Of a stretch of 64,000 bases of DNA, positions 43,065-52,148 are shown piece by piece (positions within the stretch are counted from its first letter, which is position 1; each line of letters opens with the position of its first letter). Under the pieces are notes generated by a model. That model was given only the letters and a program-made list of their open reading frames with translations, did no database searches and was not told where the DNA came from. The DNA is from CAVUDO01 sp963740255 (GTDB taxonomy: Bacteria > Actinomycetota > Actinomycetes > Mycobacteriales > Cryptosporangiaceae), in contig CAVUDO010000006.1 of assembly GCA_963740255.1 (NCBI GenBank), positions 744,001-808,000 of the forward strand, given 5' to 3'. The position numbers and the translations under genes are program-made.

Positions 43065-44358
43065 CCCGGGGTGGGGGCCGGCAGGGCGCGACCGAAGCCG
43101 AACTGAAGGCGGCGATGTTCGTCCCCAGTTCGACGTTCCCCCTCGCGGAGGCCGATGGCGTCCTCGCCGAACTCCTCCATGTCGAGGGTGGCGGGCTTGC
43201 CAGCGTCGAGCACCTCGTAGGCAAGGGCGGGCAAGCCGCCCGTTTCTTCATGTCGACGCGGCAGACCCTTAACATGTTGGTCCGCTCCTCCCGGAGTACG
43301 GTCGGTGATCTCGACCGCGATACGGAGCTTGCCCGAACCGCCGTGCGACTCGCCGCCACCGGCCCGTTCAAGAAGAAGCTCTTCGTCACGGCCGATCTCG
43401 AACGAACCCAGCTCGACGTGCTCGCGAACGCCGGCATCGATGATGCTCGTAGCACCCGGCTCGTCGTACTCGACCCTCGGCAGTTCAGTCTGCTCAACGG
43501 AATCGACAAGGACACCCGCGCGGCCATCCGCGCCGTAATGGAATCGGCCCCGAGAAGCGCCCGGTTCAGTGGGCGTCCTCGGCGGTTTTCGCCGTCGTCA
43601 ACACCCAGCGGCGGAGTCAGGCTCGAGGTGCTGCGGTGACGTTCCTTGCTTGGGAACGGGTCGCGGCGATGGATGCGGTCCGCGCCGACGAGGATCTGGC
43701 TGAGCAGGCCAGAGACCAGAGGGCCGAGGCCCGCCGCAATCTCGATACCGCCCTGCGCCGCGCCTACCAGCACGTCCTGTACCTCGGGGAGGGCGATGGC
43801 GATGAGCATGCGCGAGTGGAGCGGATCGTCACCTTCGAGGACAGCGAGAGCGCGCTCGACGGTACGGCCGTGTGGAAGATGCTCGCGGCGAAGGGGAAGG
43901 CTTTCGGCACGGCCAACCCCCTCGACGCGAAGGCCCTTCTCCACAATCTCCAAGACGGGGACTACGGACGGCCACTCGACGAGGTACGCGACCTATTTTG
44001 GAGCACCCCTCGGATGCCGCTGCTGGCTGGCGGGGACACCGATCTGCAGCAGGCGATCTTCCAAGCACTCGAAGCGGGCAGTCTCCGGCTCGTTGGCGCC
44101 GGTGACCTCGACCGGGCCGTGGCTCGCCCCGGCGACATCGGTGTCGGACAGTCCGGTCTTCGCCTCGCCAAGCCCAAGACCGCCGAGTCGACCACTGGCG
44201 GAACGGATTTCCTTCGAAGCCTTACCAATGCTGTGGACGAGGGCAAGGTGAGCTACACCCAGATCATGCTCAAGGTCGTCATCGACTCGTCGGCTGTGGA
44301 GGGAATCACTGACGAGGCTCGTCAAGCTGGAGCCAACCCCACAGTCAGAGATATATGA
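43065..44358 (+). pseudogene. C-terminal remnant of a DUF499-like ATPase, frameshifted
   Basis: Two frames join into one protein. About 43093-43536 reads ELKAAMFVPSSTFPLAEADG, ARFFMSTRQTLNMLVRSS and VVLDPRQFSLLNGIDKDTR. Then, one frame over, about 43540-44358 reads GIGPEKRPVQWASSAVFAV, FLAWERVAAMDAVRADEDL and LFWSTPRMPLLAGGDTDLQ. Adding one G near 43540 would restore continuity. The order matches the C-terminal half of DUF499 proteins, large ATPases found in phage-defence-like loci. The N-terminal P-loop half is absent. After the TGA at 44356 the same frame reads on as VRLQDEGHIVVEASWDEGE, so that stop may also be a mutation. Confidence 0.45.
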
Positions 44359-44550
44359 GTCCGCCTCCAGGACGAGGGCCACATCGTCGTTGAGGCGAGT
44401 TGGGATGAAGGCGAGTTAGGGACCTGGCTCCGACCCACCACCGATCGATTGTCAACAGGCACTGATTATGGACGATTCCCGGCGCGAGCCGTCGCGTAGC
44501 CTGGTTGCGAACTCCACGACCGCGAGCGCGACGTGTGACGAGGAGACAGC

Positions 44551-45123
44551 GTGACGACGGCCCACGACTACCTCCACCCGCCCGCCGGCGGGTGGACCGT
44601 CGACGACCTCGACACGCTGCCCGAGGACAACTACCGCCGCGAGTTGATCGACGGAGTGCTGCACGTGTCGCCGAGCCCCACCCATGACCACCAGAAGGTC
44701 GCGTTGCGCCTCGGAGCCGCGCTCGATGCGTCGTGCCCCGAGGAGTACGACGTCACCCAGGCCGTAGAAATTCGTATCAACCGGTTCCGCAGCCTGATCC
44801 CGGATCTCCTGGTCGTCACGGCCGAGGCGGCGGTGCGCAACCCGTCGACCTACCGCCCGCGCGAGGTGGTCCTGGCGGTGGAGATCGTCTCGCCGTCCTC
44901 GAAGGCCATGGACCGGGCAACGAAACCAGCGATGTACGCCGAGGCCGGGATCCCGCACTACTGGCGGATCGAGACCGAGGCCAGCCTCGTCGTCCACACC
45001 TATCGGCTCGACCCGGCGCGTGACGCGTACGACCTGGTCGCCAATCATGCCGACCTGCTGGTAGTTGCCGATCCGTGGCCGATGGAGCTGCGGCTCTCCG
45101 CCATGACGTCGCGCCCCCGCTGA
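44551..45123 (+). CDS. Uma2-family (DUF820) putative nuclease
   Basis: 190 residues. ELIDGVLHVSPSPTHDHQKV, RSLIPDLLVV, VVLAVEIVSPSSKAMDRATK and YAEAGIPHYWRIE are the ordered motifs of the Uma2 fold, a PD-(D/E)xK restriction-like nuclease. The likely metal ligands are the Asp of PDLLVV and the Glu of VEIVS, with Lys in the RATKP segment. GAGGAGAC precedes the start. Members are abundant in actinobacteria and cyanobacteria without a clear role. Confidence 0.88.
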   Translation: MTTAHDYLHPPAGGWTVDDLDTLPEDNYRRELIDGVLHVSPSPTHDHQKVALRLGAALDASCPEEYDVTQAVEIRINRFRSLIPDLLVVTAEAAVRNPSTYRPREVVLAVEIVSPSSKAMDRATKPAMYAEAGIPHYWRIETEASLVVHTYRLDPARDAYDLVANHADLLVVADPWPMELRLSAMTSRPR

Positions 45124-45192
45124 GCCACCACCCGCTTCGGCGGATGCGGCCGGCGTGCGGGTGGGACGACGGTTGCCCAGCGGGCTCGTCGC

Positions 45193-45783
45193 TCAGTGCG
45201 GCGGCGCGAGTTCGCCGACGGGCACGGCGGCGGTGAGGACGTTGCCCGGTGGCGGGAGCGGACACGCCCATGCCTCGTCGTAGGCGCAGGAGGGGTTGTA
45301 GGCGAAGTTCAGGTCGATGACCAGCGCGTCGGCGTCGCCGCCGAGATCGGCGCCCTTGACCGTGTCGAGCAGGTACCGGCCGCCGCCGTACGCCTCCCGG
45401 CCGCAGGTGGCGTCGCGGAACGGCACGAACAGGCCGCCGCCGTACGACCCGAGCCACCACACGTCCAGGGTGCCGAGGCCGGCGAGTTCCACCCGGCCGA
45501 TCCGGTCGAACGGCACCAACCCGTCGGTCGCCGTCTGCACCTCGATGCGTTCGGCTGGTGCGGCCCGAACCGGCACGACGAACCGGAACCGCGGGTCGTA
45601 GGGCGCGTAACGCAGGCCGGCGAACGTCGCCTTGTCGCGCAGGGGCGAGTCGGGGTGCTCCGCGAACAGTCGGTCCCGCCCCACCCGCCAGGCGGCCCAC
45701 CCCTCGCCCGGGTCCGGTGCCGCCCGGGCGTCTGCGTACAGGGAGACCACCGTGCGTCGCCAGTCGAGCAGGGTCAGGCTCAC
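45193..45783 (-). CDS. DUF1684 domain-containing protein
   Basis: 196 residues from the GTG at 45783 (VSLTLLDWRRTVV). WRVGRDRLFAEHPDSPL, YAPYDPRFRFVVPV and VPFRDATCGREAYGGGRYL followed by DLNFAYNPSCAYDEAWACPLPPPGN define DUF1684, widespread and of unknown function. The last motif's Cys and Pro residues are invariant in the family. It is monocistronic between Uma2 and an ABC exporter. Confidence 0.9.
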   Translation of the reverse strand: MSLTLLDWRRTVVSLYADARAAPDPGEGWAAWRVGRDRLFAEHPDSPLRDKATFAGLRYAPYDPRFRFVVPVRAAPAERIEVQTATDGLVPFDRIGRVELAGLGTLDVWWLGSYGGGLFVPFRDATCGREAYGGGRYLLDTVKGADLGGDADALVIDLNFAYNPSCAYDEAWACPLPPPGNVLTAAVPVGELAPPH

Positions 45784-45880
45784 TCCGCCACTCTGCCACT
45801 GTCGGGGCTCCACGGCCCGGCAGCAGATGGTCAGCGGCCCGGCGCCGGATCATCCGAGGTGAGGTGGGGCAAGCGACAGG

Positions 45881-47713
45881 TCAGCCGGTGGGGGCCAGGA
45901 ACTGGGTGGCCGCGAGTTCGCCGTAGAGCGCATCGCCCGTGACCAGGTCGGCGTGGGTGCCGACCGCCCGCACCTGGCCGGCGTCCATGACGATGATGCG
46001 GTCGGCCATCGTGACCGTGGACAGCCGGTGCGCGACCACCAGCACCGTCGTGGTGCGGGCGGCGTCGGCGACCGTGTCCCGCAGCGCGGCCTCGTTGACA
46101 GCGTCGAGCTGCGAGGTGGCCTCGTCGAGCAACAGCAGGCGGGGCTTCCGCAGCAGGGCCCGGGCGATGGCCACCCGCTGGCGTTCGCCGCCGGAGAGCT
46201 TGGTGCCGCGGTGTCCCACCGTCGTCTCCAGGCCGTCGGGCAGCCCGACGACCAGGTGTTCGAGCCGGGCGGTGGCCACGGCCTGCCGCAGTTCGGTCTC
46301 GGTGGCGCCCGGCGCGCCGTACAGCAGGTTCTCGCGCAACGTGCCCGACAGCACGGGCGCGTCCTGCTCGACGTAGCCGATCGCGGCCCGGAGGTCGGTG
46401 AGCGGCCAGTCGCGCACGTCGACGCCGTCGACGAGCACCAGACCCTCGTCGGCGTCGTAGAAGCGCTCGATCAGCGAGAACACCGTCGTCTTGCCCGCTC
46501 CCGACGGGCCGACGAACGCCGTCATCCCGCCGGGGGGCACGTCGAAGCTCACCCCGTGGTGCACCGGCGGCAGCTCCGGCTGGTACCGGAACCGCACCTG
46601 GTCGAAGGTCACCCTGGCCGGCGCCGCGCTGACCGGCATCGTTCCGGCCGGTCTGGTGCCGGCAGATGCGGGGCTGGCAGATGTGGGGCTGGCCGGGGTC
46701 GTGCCGGTCGAACCGGACCGCATGAGCGTCCGTTCGGGCTCGACCTCCATCGCCTCGGCCTGCTGGATGCGGGTGATCGCCGCGGCGCCGACCTGGTACT
46801 GGGTGACGGCCCGGACCAGCTGGTTGATCGCCGGCAACAGGTAGAACACGTACAGCAGGAAGGCGACCAGGGTGCCGATGTCGATCGCGCCGGAGGCGAC
46901 CCGGGCTCCGCCCACGCTGAGCACGCCGATGAACGACGCCTGAATCGCCAGGCCGGCGGTGTTGCCCGCCAGCGCGGACCACTTCGCGGCCCGGACACTC
47001 GCCCGCCAGGCGTCGGTGGCCGCGTCGTGCACCCGGACGCGCTCGCGGTCCTCGGCACCGGACGCCTTCACGGTGCGGAAGGCGCCGAACACGCGTTCCA
47101 GCGCGGCGCCGACGATGCCGACCGATTCCTGTGCCCGGAGCGACGCGCGGTGGATCCGCGGCACGATCACACCGACGACGAGTCCCGCGGTGGCCAACGC
47201 CGCGAGGGTGACACCGAGTAGGACGGGATCCAGGAGACCCATCATCGTGACGGTGGCGACCAGTGCGATGAGTCCGGTGAGGCCGCCGACCAGCGAATCG
47301 GTGGTGACCTCGCGCAGCAGCGTCGTGTCGGCGGTGACGCGCGACATGAGGTCGCCCGGTTCGGAGCGGTCGACAGCGCTGATGCGCAGCCGCAGCAGCC
47401 GGTCGACCAGCCCGCGGCGGGCCACGAGGACCACCGACTCGCCGGTGCGTTGCAGCAGGTAGCCGCCCACCGCGCCGACGACGGTGTTGGCCAGGACCAG
47501 GACGGTCATCAGCGCGAGCGGGCCGGCGATGGAGCGGTTCGCGGTCAGGTTGCCGATCAGCTCCCGGGCGAACAGCGGCAGGGCCAGCCCTGTCGCCGCG
47601 GTGACGAGCCCCAGCGCGGCACCCCCGCCGAGCGTCCACCGGTAGGGCCTGACATAGCTGAGCAGCACCCGCCAGGCCGGCGGCGCGGGGGTTTCGGTGC
47701 GAGCAGGGTCCAT
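45881..47713 (-). CDS. ABC exporter half-transporter (permease-ATPase fusion)
   Basis: 610 residues from ATG at 47713. Six membrane helices (about 20-320) precede a nucleotide-binding domain with Walker A GPSGAGKTTV, signature LSGGERQRVAIARALL and Walker B RLLLLDEATSQLD. The catalytic Glu is intact, so it may act as a homodimer. An unusual insertion (about 345-385) is Thr/Ala/Ser/Pro-rich (GTTPASPTSASPASAGTRP). The substrate is unknown. Confidence 0.92.
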   Translation of the reverse strand: MDPARTETPAPPAWRVLLSYVRPYRWTLGGGAALGLVTAATGLALPLFARELIGNLTANRSIAGPLALMTVLVLANTVVGAVGGYLLQRTGESVVLVARRGLVDRLLRLRISAVDRSEPGDLMSRVTADTTLLREVTTDSLVGGLTGLIALVATVTMMGLLDPVLLGVTLAALATAGLVVGVIVPRIHRASLRAQESVGIVGAALERVFGAFRTVKASGAEDRERVRVHDAATDAWRASVRAAKWSALAGNTAGLAIQASFIGVLSVGGARVASGAIDIGTLVAFLLYVFYLLPAINQLVRAVTQYQVGAAAITRIQQAEAMEVEPERTLMRSGSTGTTPASPTSASPASAGTRPAGTMPVSAAPARVTFDQVRFRYQPELPPVHHGVSFDVPPGGMTAFVGPSGAGKTTVFSLIERFYDADEGLVLVDGVDVRDWPLTDLRAAIGYVEQDAPVLSGTLRENLLYGAPGATETELRQAVATARLEHLVVGLPDGLETTVGHRGTKLSGGERQRVAIARALLRKPRLLLLDEATSQLDAVNEAALRDTVADAARTTTVLVVAHRLSTVTMADRIIVMDAGQVRAVGTHADLVTGDALYGELAATQFLAPTG

Positions 47714-47766
47714 GTCGACCCAGCGTAACCGGGCCAACTGAGAAGACTCTGTGGACACCAACCGCC

Positions 47767-48906
47767 TCAGTCGGCGACCAACTCCGGGGCCTGGAGCTGG
47801 CGGGGGACGACCTCGATCTGGCGTGGCGTCTCGACGTCGGCGCTGGCGATCTGCAGGTCGGTGAACTTGCGGGCGGTGACCAGGACCCGGCCCTCCAGCG
47901 AGCCGACCGCGTCGTTGTACCGCCCGACCGCGCCCGTGAGCGCGGTGCCGAGCTTGTCGACGTGGCTGCCCAGTGTGGACAACCGCTGGTGCAGCTCGCG
48001 GCCCAGCGCGTGCACCGCCGCGGCGTTCTCGGCCAGCGCCTCCTGCCGCCAGGTGTAGGCAATGGTCCGGAGCAGTGCGACCAGGGTGGACGGCGTGGCC
48101 ACCACGACGTTGCGGCTGAACGCGTACTCCAGCAGCAGCGGCTCGCGCTGCAGGGCCGCGTCGAGGAACGTGTCGGCCGGCACGAACAGGACGACGAACT
48201 CGGGCGTCGGGTCGAACCGGTGCCAGTACGCCTTGCCGGACAGCGCGTCGACATGGGTGCGCAGGTGCCGGGCGTGGGCCTGCATCCGGCTCTCCCGGCC
48301 GGCCTCGTCGCGGGCTTCCATCGCCTCCAGATAGGCCGCGAACGGCACCTTGGCGTCGACCACGACGTTCTTGCCGCCCGCGAGCGTGATCACCATGTCG
48401 GGCCGCAGCGTGCCGTCCGCGGTGGTCGACACGGCCTGCTCGACGAAGTCGCAGTGCTCGATCATCCCGGCGACCTCGACGATCCGGCGGAGCTGGTGCT
48501 CGCCCCACCGCCCGCGTACCTGCGGCGCCCGCAGCGCCGAGACCAGCTGCCCGGTCTCGACCCGGAGCTGCTCGGAGCTGCGGTGCATCTGGACGACCTG
48601 CTCGCGCAGGCCGGCATAGGCCTGCACGCGGTCGCGTTCGACCGTGGCGACGGAGTGCTCGACGTTGGCCAGACTCTCCCGGATAGGGGCGATGAGCTGG
48701 GAGAACGCGGCATTGTTGCGATCGATCGCGTCCGTGGAGAGGCCGCGCAGGGCCTGTTCCAGCCGCTGCTCACCGGACCGGGAAGCGTCCAGGGTGGCGT
48801 GCAGTCGGGCGATCTGCGCGGCGCTCCGCGAGGTGGAGGCGAAGAACCCGACGGCCACGCCCGCGGCGAGGCAGAGCAGGCCCACGGAGACGACGAGAGC
48901 GGTCAT
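47767..48906 (-). CDS. rmuC: DNA recombination protein RmuC family
   Basis: 379 residues from ATG at 48906. One N-terminal membrane helix (MTALVVSVGLLCLAAGVAVGF) is followed by a coiled coil (about 30-110). The nuclease-like core has VRGRWGEHQLRRIVEVAGM, LRPDMVITLAGGKNVVVDAK and VVLFVPADTFLDAALQ. RmuC limits inversions at short repeats and contributes to DNA maintenance. The GTG/ATG further upstream is not supported. Confidence 0.9.
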   Translation of the reverse strand: MTALVVSVGLLCLAAGVAVGFFASTSRSAAQIARLHATLDASRSGEQRLEQALRGLSTDAIDRNNAAFSQLIAPIRESLANVEHSVATVERDRVQAYAGLREQVVQMHRSSEQLRVETGQLVSALRAPQVRGRWGEHQLRRIVEVAGMIEHCDFVEQAVSTTADGTLRPDMVITLAGGKNVVVDAKVPFAAYLEAMEARDEAGRESRMQAHARHLRTHVDALSGKAYWHRFDPTPEFVVLFVPADTFLDAALQREPLLLEYAFSRNVVVATPSTLVALLRTIAYTWRQEALAENAAAVHALGRELHQRLSTLGSHVDKLGTALTGAVGRYNDAVGSLEGRVLVTARKFTDLQIASADVETPRQIEVVPRQLQAPELVAD

Positions 48907-49295
48907 GCCTCCATCGTGGCCGCTCGGTCCGACGGATTCGCGCACCCGGGCGGCGTGTCGGACAGGTGTTCGAAGATTCGTGCGACGCCGTGCCGACGCC
49001 GTGCCGACGCCGGCCGGCTTCCGCTAGAGAGTGCGGCATCCGTTGAGCAGGCCCGGAGGCGGCGAAGGGGCTGTTTCGGGACACCTGTAGTGTGTGCGCC
49101 TCCAGCTCGGACATCTCAGGCGGTACCGCCCGAAGCAGCCCGCCGCTCCGTGGGTCGGTCGGCCCGCGAGCCGCGGTCGCGCACGTCGAGCGATTCACAA
49201 GTCCACAGCACGAGCGGGGACTTGCGGTCGTGAGGTTCCCTGGTTCGGGCCGGCGCGAGGCAGCGCCGGGTCGGCGACCTGGAGGGAGGAACGAC
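48907..49295. other. 389-bp divergent region before the channel-like gene
   Basis: No gene is supported. A short near-perfect direct repeat of CGACGCCGTGC occurs around 48985-49015. GGAGGGAGG lies just before the ATG at 49296. Promoters for rmuC and for the plus-strand gene must be here but were not recognised. Confidence 0.4.
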
Positions 49296-50669
49296 ATGTC
49301 CGAATACGGTAGGCGGGATCTTGGCGTTGCCCCCCGGCCCGCCGGCCATGCCCAGGTCGGACCTCAGACTCACGTCGGACCAGCCGGCCACGTCCCGGTC
49401 GGGCCCGGCCGCCAGGGGGAGTACCCGGCGCCCCCGGGCCAGCATCACGAGGGCGGTCGGACCCAGACGGTCTATCGGACGAACCAGTACGGCGCCCCGC
49501 CGCAGCCCCCTCCGGACACCGCGGTACCCGCCGCGTCGAGGAGGCGGAAGGACGAGTCGCGCTGGGTGCCCGCCTTGATGTGGACGGTCAGCACGGGTAT
49601 CGCGCTGCTGCTGCTCCTCGGCGTGGTCGGGCTGTGGGTGCTCACCGTGTCGTCCGCGGACCGGTCGGAGGCGATCGGCCAACGGGTCGCCACCGACGCC
49701 GAGACCGAGAGCTACCTCAAGGACAACTACCCGGGCGACCAGCCGCTGTTGCGTGTCTACACTGGACTCTACGTCAAGTCGGTGGAGTTCACGAGCGCCA
49801 ACAACGTGCAGTTGTCGGGCTACGTCTGGCAGCGCTACCAGGAACCGCTGCCCAAGAACGTCACGCCCGGCGTCGCCTTTCCCGAGGCCGAGGACTCCTA
49901 CAGCACGGTCGAGGTGTACCGGTCCAGCGCCGACGGATACCTCACGATCGGCTGGACCTTCCAACTCTCCACCCGGCAGAAGTTCAACTACAGCCGCTAC
50001 CCGCTGGACCGCCAGGATGTCTGGCTGCGGATGTGGCACTCCGACTTCGACAGCGGCGCCCTTCTCCTGCCCGACCTCGCCGGCTATCCGGAATGGCACG
50101 ACGAGAAGTTCCTCGGCGTGGACCGCGAGACGGTGTTCGACGAGTGGGAACCGAACTACACCTTCTTCTCGTACAACAAGATCGCGTACGAGGCATCCTT
50201 CGGCTACGGGAAGTTCGGTAAGGCGACCGGCCGACCAGAGCTGTATTTCAACATGGGCTTCAAGCGAAGTATCTACGGCGGTTTCCTCGCCCACATCATC
50301 CCCATCTTCTTCATCGCCGCCATGATGTTCGCCTCGCTGTTCTCCACCACGACCGACCCGGAACGGGTGGAGGAGACCGGCTCCAACACGCTGGGGTTCA
50401 TCGGGTTCTGCGTCGCCATGCTGCTCGTCGTCGTCATCCAGCACGGAGAGATCAGGGCAGCAGTGGGCGGTTCGGCACTGTCCTATCTGGACTACCTGCA
50501 GTTCATCCTGTACGGCGTGATCACGCTGGTGACGGTCAACTCGATCCTGATCCGCCTGGTACGTCCGCCGCGCTGGATCACCTGGCGGGAGAACCTGATC
50601 CCGAAGGTGCTCTACTGGCCGTTCTTCTGGGGGGCCACCCTCGCGGTGACGGTCATGAGCTACACATGA
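49296..50669 (+). CDS. pentameric ligand-gated ion channel-like (Cys-loop superfamily) membrane protein
   Basis: 457 residues from ATG with GGAGGGAGG upstream. Residues 1-88 are a Pro/Gly/His-rich cytoplasmic tail, and 92-118 is an extra N-terminal helix. Residues about 148-320 are a beta-rich outer domain starting QPLLRVYTGLYVKSVEF. FNYSRYPLDRQDVWLRM (230-246) matches the pro-loop of bacterial channels such as GLIC, and DEWEPNYTF follows. Four helices then come in channel order: M1 KRSIYGGFLAHIIPIFFIAA with its central Pro336, M2 about 364-383, M3 after SALSYLDYL, and M4 VLYWPFFWGATLAVTVM. No Cys loop is present, as in prokaryotic members. The N-terminal tail and helix are unusual. Assignment is by pattern. 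Confidence 0.65.
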   Translation: MSEYGRRDLGVAPRPAGHAQVGPQTHVGPAGHVPVGPGRQGEYPAPPGQHHEGGRTQTVYRTNQYGAPPQPPPDTAVPAASRRRKDESRWVPALMWTVSTGIALLLLLGVVGLWVLTVSSADRSEAIGQRVATDAETESYLKDNYPGDQPLLRVYTGLYVKSVEFTSANNVQLSGYVWQRYQEPLPKNVTPGVAFPEAEDSYSTVEVYRSSADGYLTIGWTFQLSTRQKFNYSRYPLDRQDVWLRMWHSDFDSGALLLPDLAGYPEWHDEKFLGVDRETVFDEWEPNYTFFSYNKIAYEASFGYGKFGKATGRPELYFNMGFKRSIYGGFLAHIIPIFFIAAMMFASLFSTTTDPERVEETGSNTLGFIGFCVAMLLVVVIQHGEIRAAVGGSALSYLDYLQFILYGVITLVTVNSILIRLVRPPRWITWRENLIPKVLYWPFFWGATLAVTVMSYT

Positions 50670-50739
50670 GGGCTCGGAAGCCACCTGCGGCGCCGTCTGG
50701 GCGGGGGCGGGTTGGTGCGCACCGCGTCGGGGTGCGAAA

Positions 50740-52044
50740 GTGGCCGGCGTGGAGATGACGACGGAGCACGTGGTGGAGCAGGGTGGCCGAGGCGCCGCAG
50801 GTCCTTCGGGCGCGGTCGGCAGTGCTGCCGCAGGCGGCCTGACGCCGGACGCGGTGGCGTTCGCCGAGGCGCGGACGGCCCACAACTACCACCCGCTGCC
50901 CGTGGTGGTCGCCGAGGCGTCCGGCGCCTGGGTGACCGACGTGGACGGCCGCAGGTACCTGGACTGCCTCGCCGGCTACTCCGCGCTGAACTTCGGCCAC
51001 GGACACCCCCGGCTGCTCGCGGCCGCACATGCCCAGCTCGACCGGCTCACGCTGACCAGCCGGGCGTTCCTGCACGACCAGTTCGGCGCATTCTGCGCGG
51101 AGCTGGCCAACCTGGCCGGCATGGACCTCGTCCTCCCGATGAACACCGGCGCCGAGGCCGTCGAGACCGCCGTCAAGACCGCCCGCAAGTGGGGGTACCG
51201 GGTCAAGGGCGTGCCGGACGGGCAGGCCACGGTCGTCGTCGCGGACGGCAACTTCCACGGCCGCACCACCACGATCGTCAGCTTCTCCACCGACGCGGAC
51301 GCCCGGGCCGACTACGGCCCCTACACGCCGGGGTTCCGGATCGTGCCCTACGGCGACGCCGACGCGCTGCGCGCCGCGGTGGACGAGACCACGGTGGCGG
51401 TGCTGCTGGAACCGATCCAGGGCGAGGCCGGCGTGATCGTCCCCGCGTACGGCTACCTGAAGGCGGTCCGCGAGATCTGCGACACCGCGGGGGCGCTGTT
51501 CATGGCCGACGAGATCCAGTCCGGACTCGGACGTACCGGCGAGACGTTCGCCTGCGAGCACGAGGAGGTACGGCCAGACGCCTACATCCTCGGCAAGGCG
51601 CTCGGCGGCGGCGTGGTGCCGGTCAGTGCCGTGGTGGCCGACCGGGACGTGCTCGGGGTCTTCCGGCCGGGCGAGCACGGCTCGACGTTCGGGGGCAACC
51701 CGCTGGCCTGCGCGGTCGGGCGGGAGGTCGTCGGACTGCTGGCGACGGGGGAGTACCAGACCCGGGCCCGGGTACTCGGTGCGACGATGCACGCCGAGCT
51801 GGCCGCGCTGGTCGGCCACGGCGTCCTGGCCGTCCGGGGCCGCGGGCTGTGGGCCGGCATCGACATCGACCCGGCGCTGGGCACCGGCCGCCAGGTCTGC
51901 GAACAGCTCGCCCTGCGGGGGGTGCTGGCCAAGGACACCCACGGCTCGACGATCCGGCTCGCGCCGCCGCTGGTGGTGGAGTCCGACGATCTGTCCTGGG
52001 CGGTCGGCCAGCTCGCCGAGGTGCTGGACGACCTCGGCGCCTGA
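50740..52044 (+). CDS. rocD: ornithine aminotransferase
   Basis: 434 residues from GTG; an ATG 15 bp later is possible but its GGAG is too close. The class III aminotransferase PLP lysine is in DAYILGKALGGG. NTGAEAVETAVKTARKWGY, NFHGRTTTIVSFSTD and DEIQSGLGRTG are typical of ornithine-oxo-acid transaminases. HNYHPLPVV at the start is a rocD hallmark. It converts ornithine and 2-oxoglutarate to glutamate semialdehyde and glutamate in arginine/ornithine breakdown. Confidence 0.92.
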   Translation: MAGVEMTTEHVVEQGGRGAAGPSGAVGSAAAGGLTPDAVAFAEARTAHNYHPLPVVVAEASGAWVTDVDGRRYLDCLAGYSALNFGHGHPRLLAAAHAQLDRLTLTSRAFLHDQFGAFCAELANLAGMDLVLPMNTGAEAVETAVKTARKWGYRVKGVPDGQATVVVADGNFHGRTTTIVSFSTDADARADYGPYTPGFRIVPYGDADALRAAVDETTVAVLLEPIQGEAGVIVPAYGYLKAVREICDTAGALFMADEIQSGLGRTGETFACEHEEVRPDAYILGKALGGGVVPVSAVVADRDVLGVFRPGEHGSTFGGNPLACAVGREVVGLLATGEYQTRARVLGATMHAELAALVGHGVLAVRGRGLWAGIDIDPALGTGRQVCEQLALRGVLAKDTHGSTIRLAPPLVVESDDLSWAVGQLAEVLDDLGA

Positions 52045-52056
52045 CCGCGCCACGGT

Positions 52057-52077
52057 GGTCGGCGCACGCGGCCGACC
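52057..52077. terminator. hairpin after rocD
   Basis: GGTCGGC (52057-52063) and GCCGACC (52071-52077) form a 7-bp perfect stem with a 7-nt loop, 13 bp after the rocD stop and before the convergent ABC gene. Confidence 0.5.
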
Positions 52078-52148
52078 CGGTGCGGCCAGGCTCGGCCGCT
52101 TCGATCGCACGGCGGGTCACTCGGCTCGGCTGGCCGGAGCCGGACGGC

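Noticed and set aside
45831..48254. A second 807-residue minus-strand frame in the ABC exporter and rmuC region
   Set aside because: It is out of phase with both identified genes and carries no family motifs.
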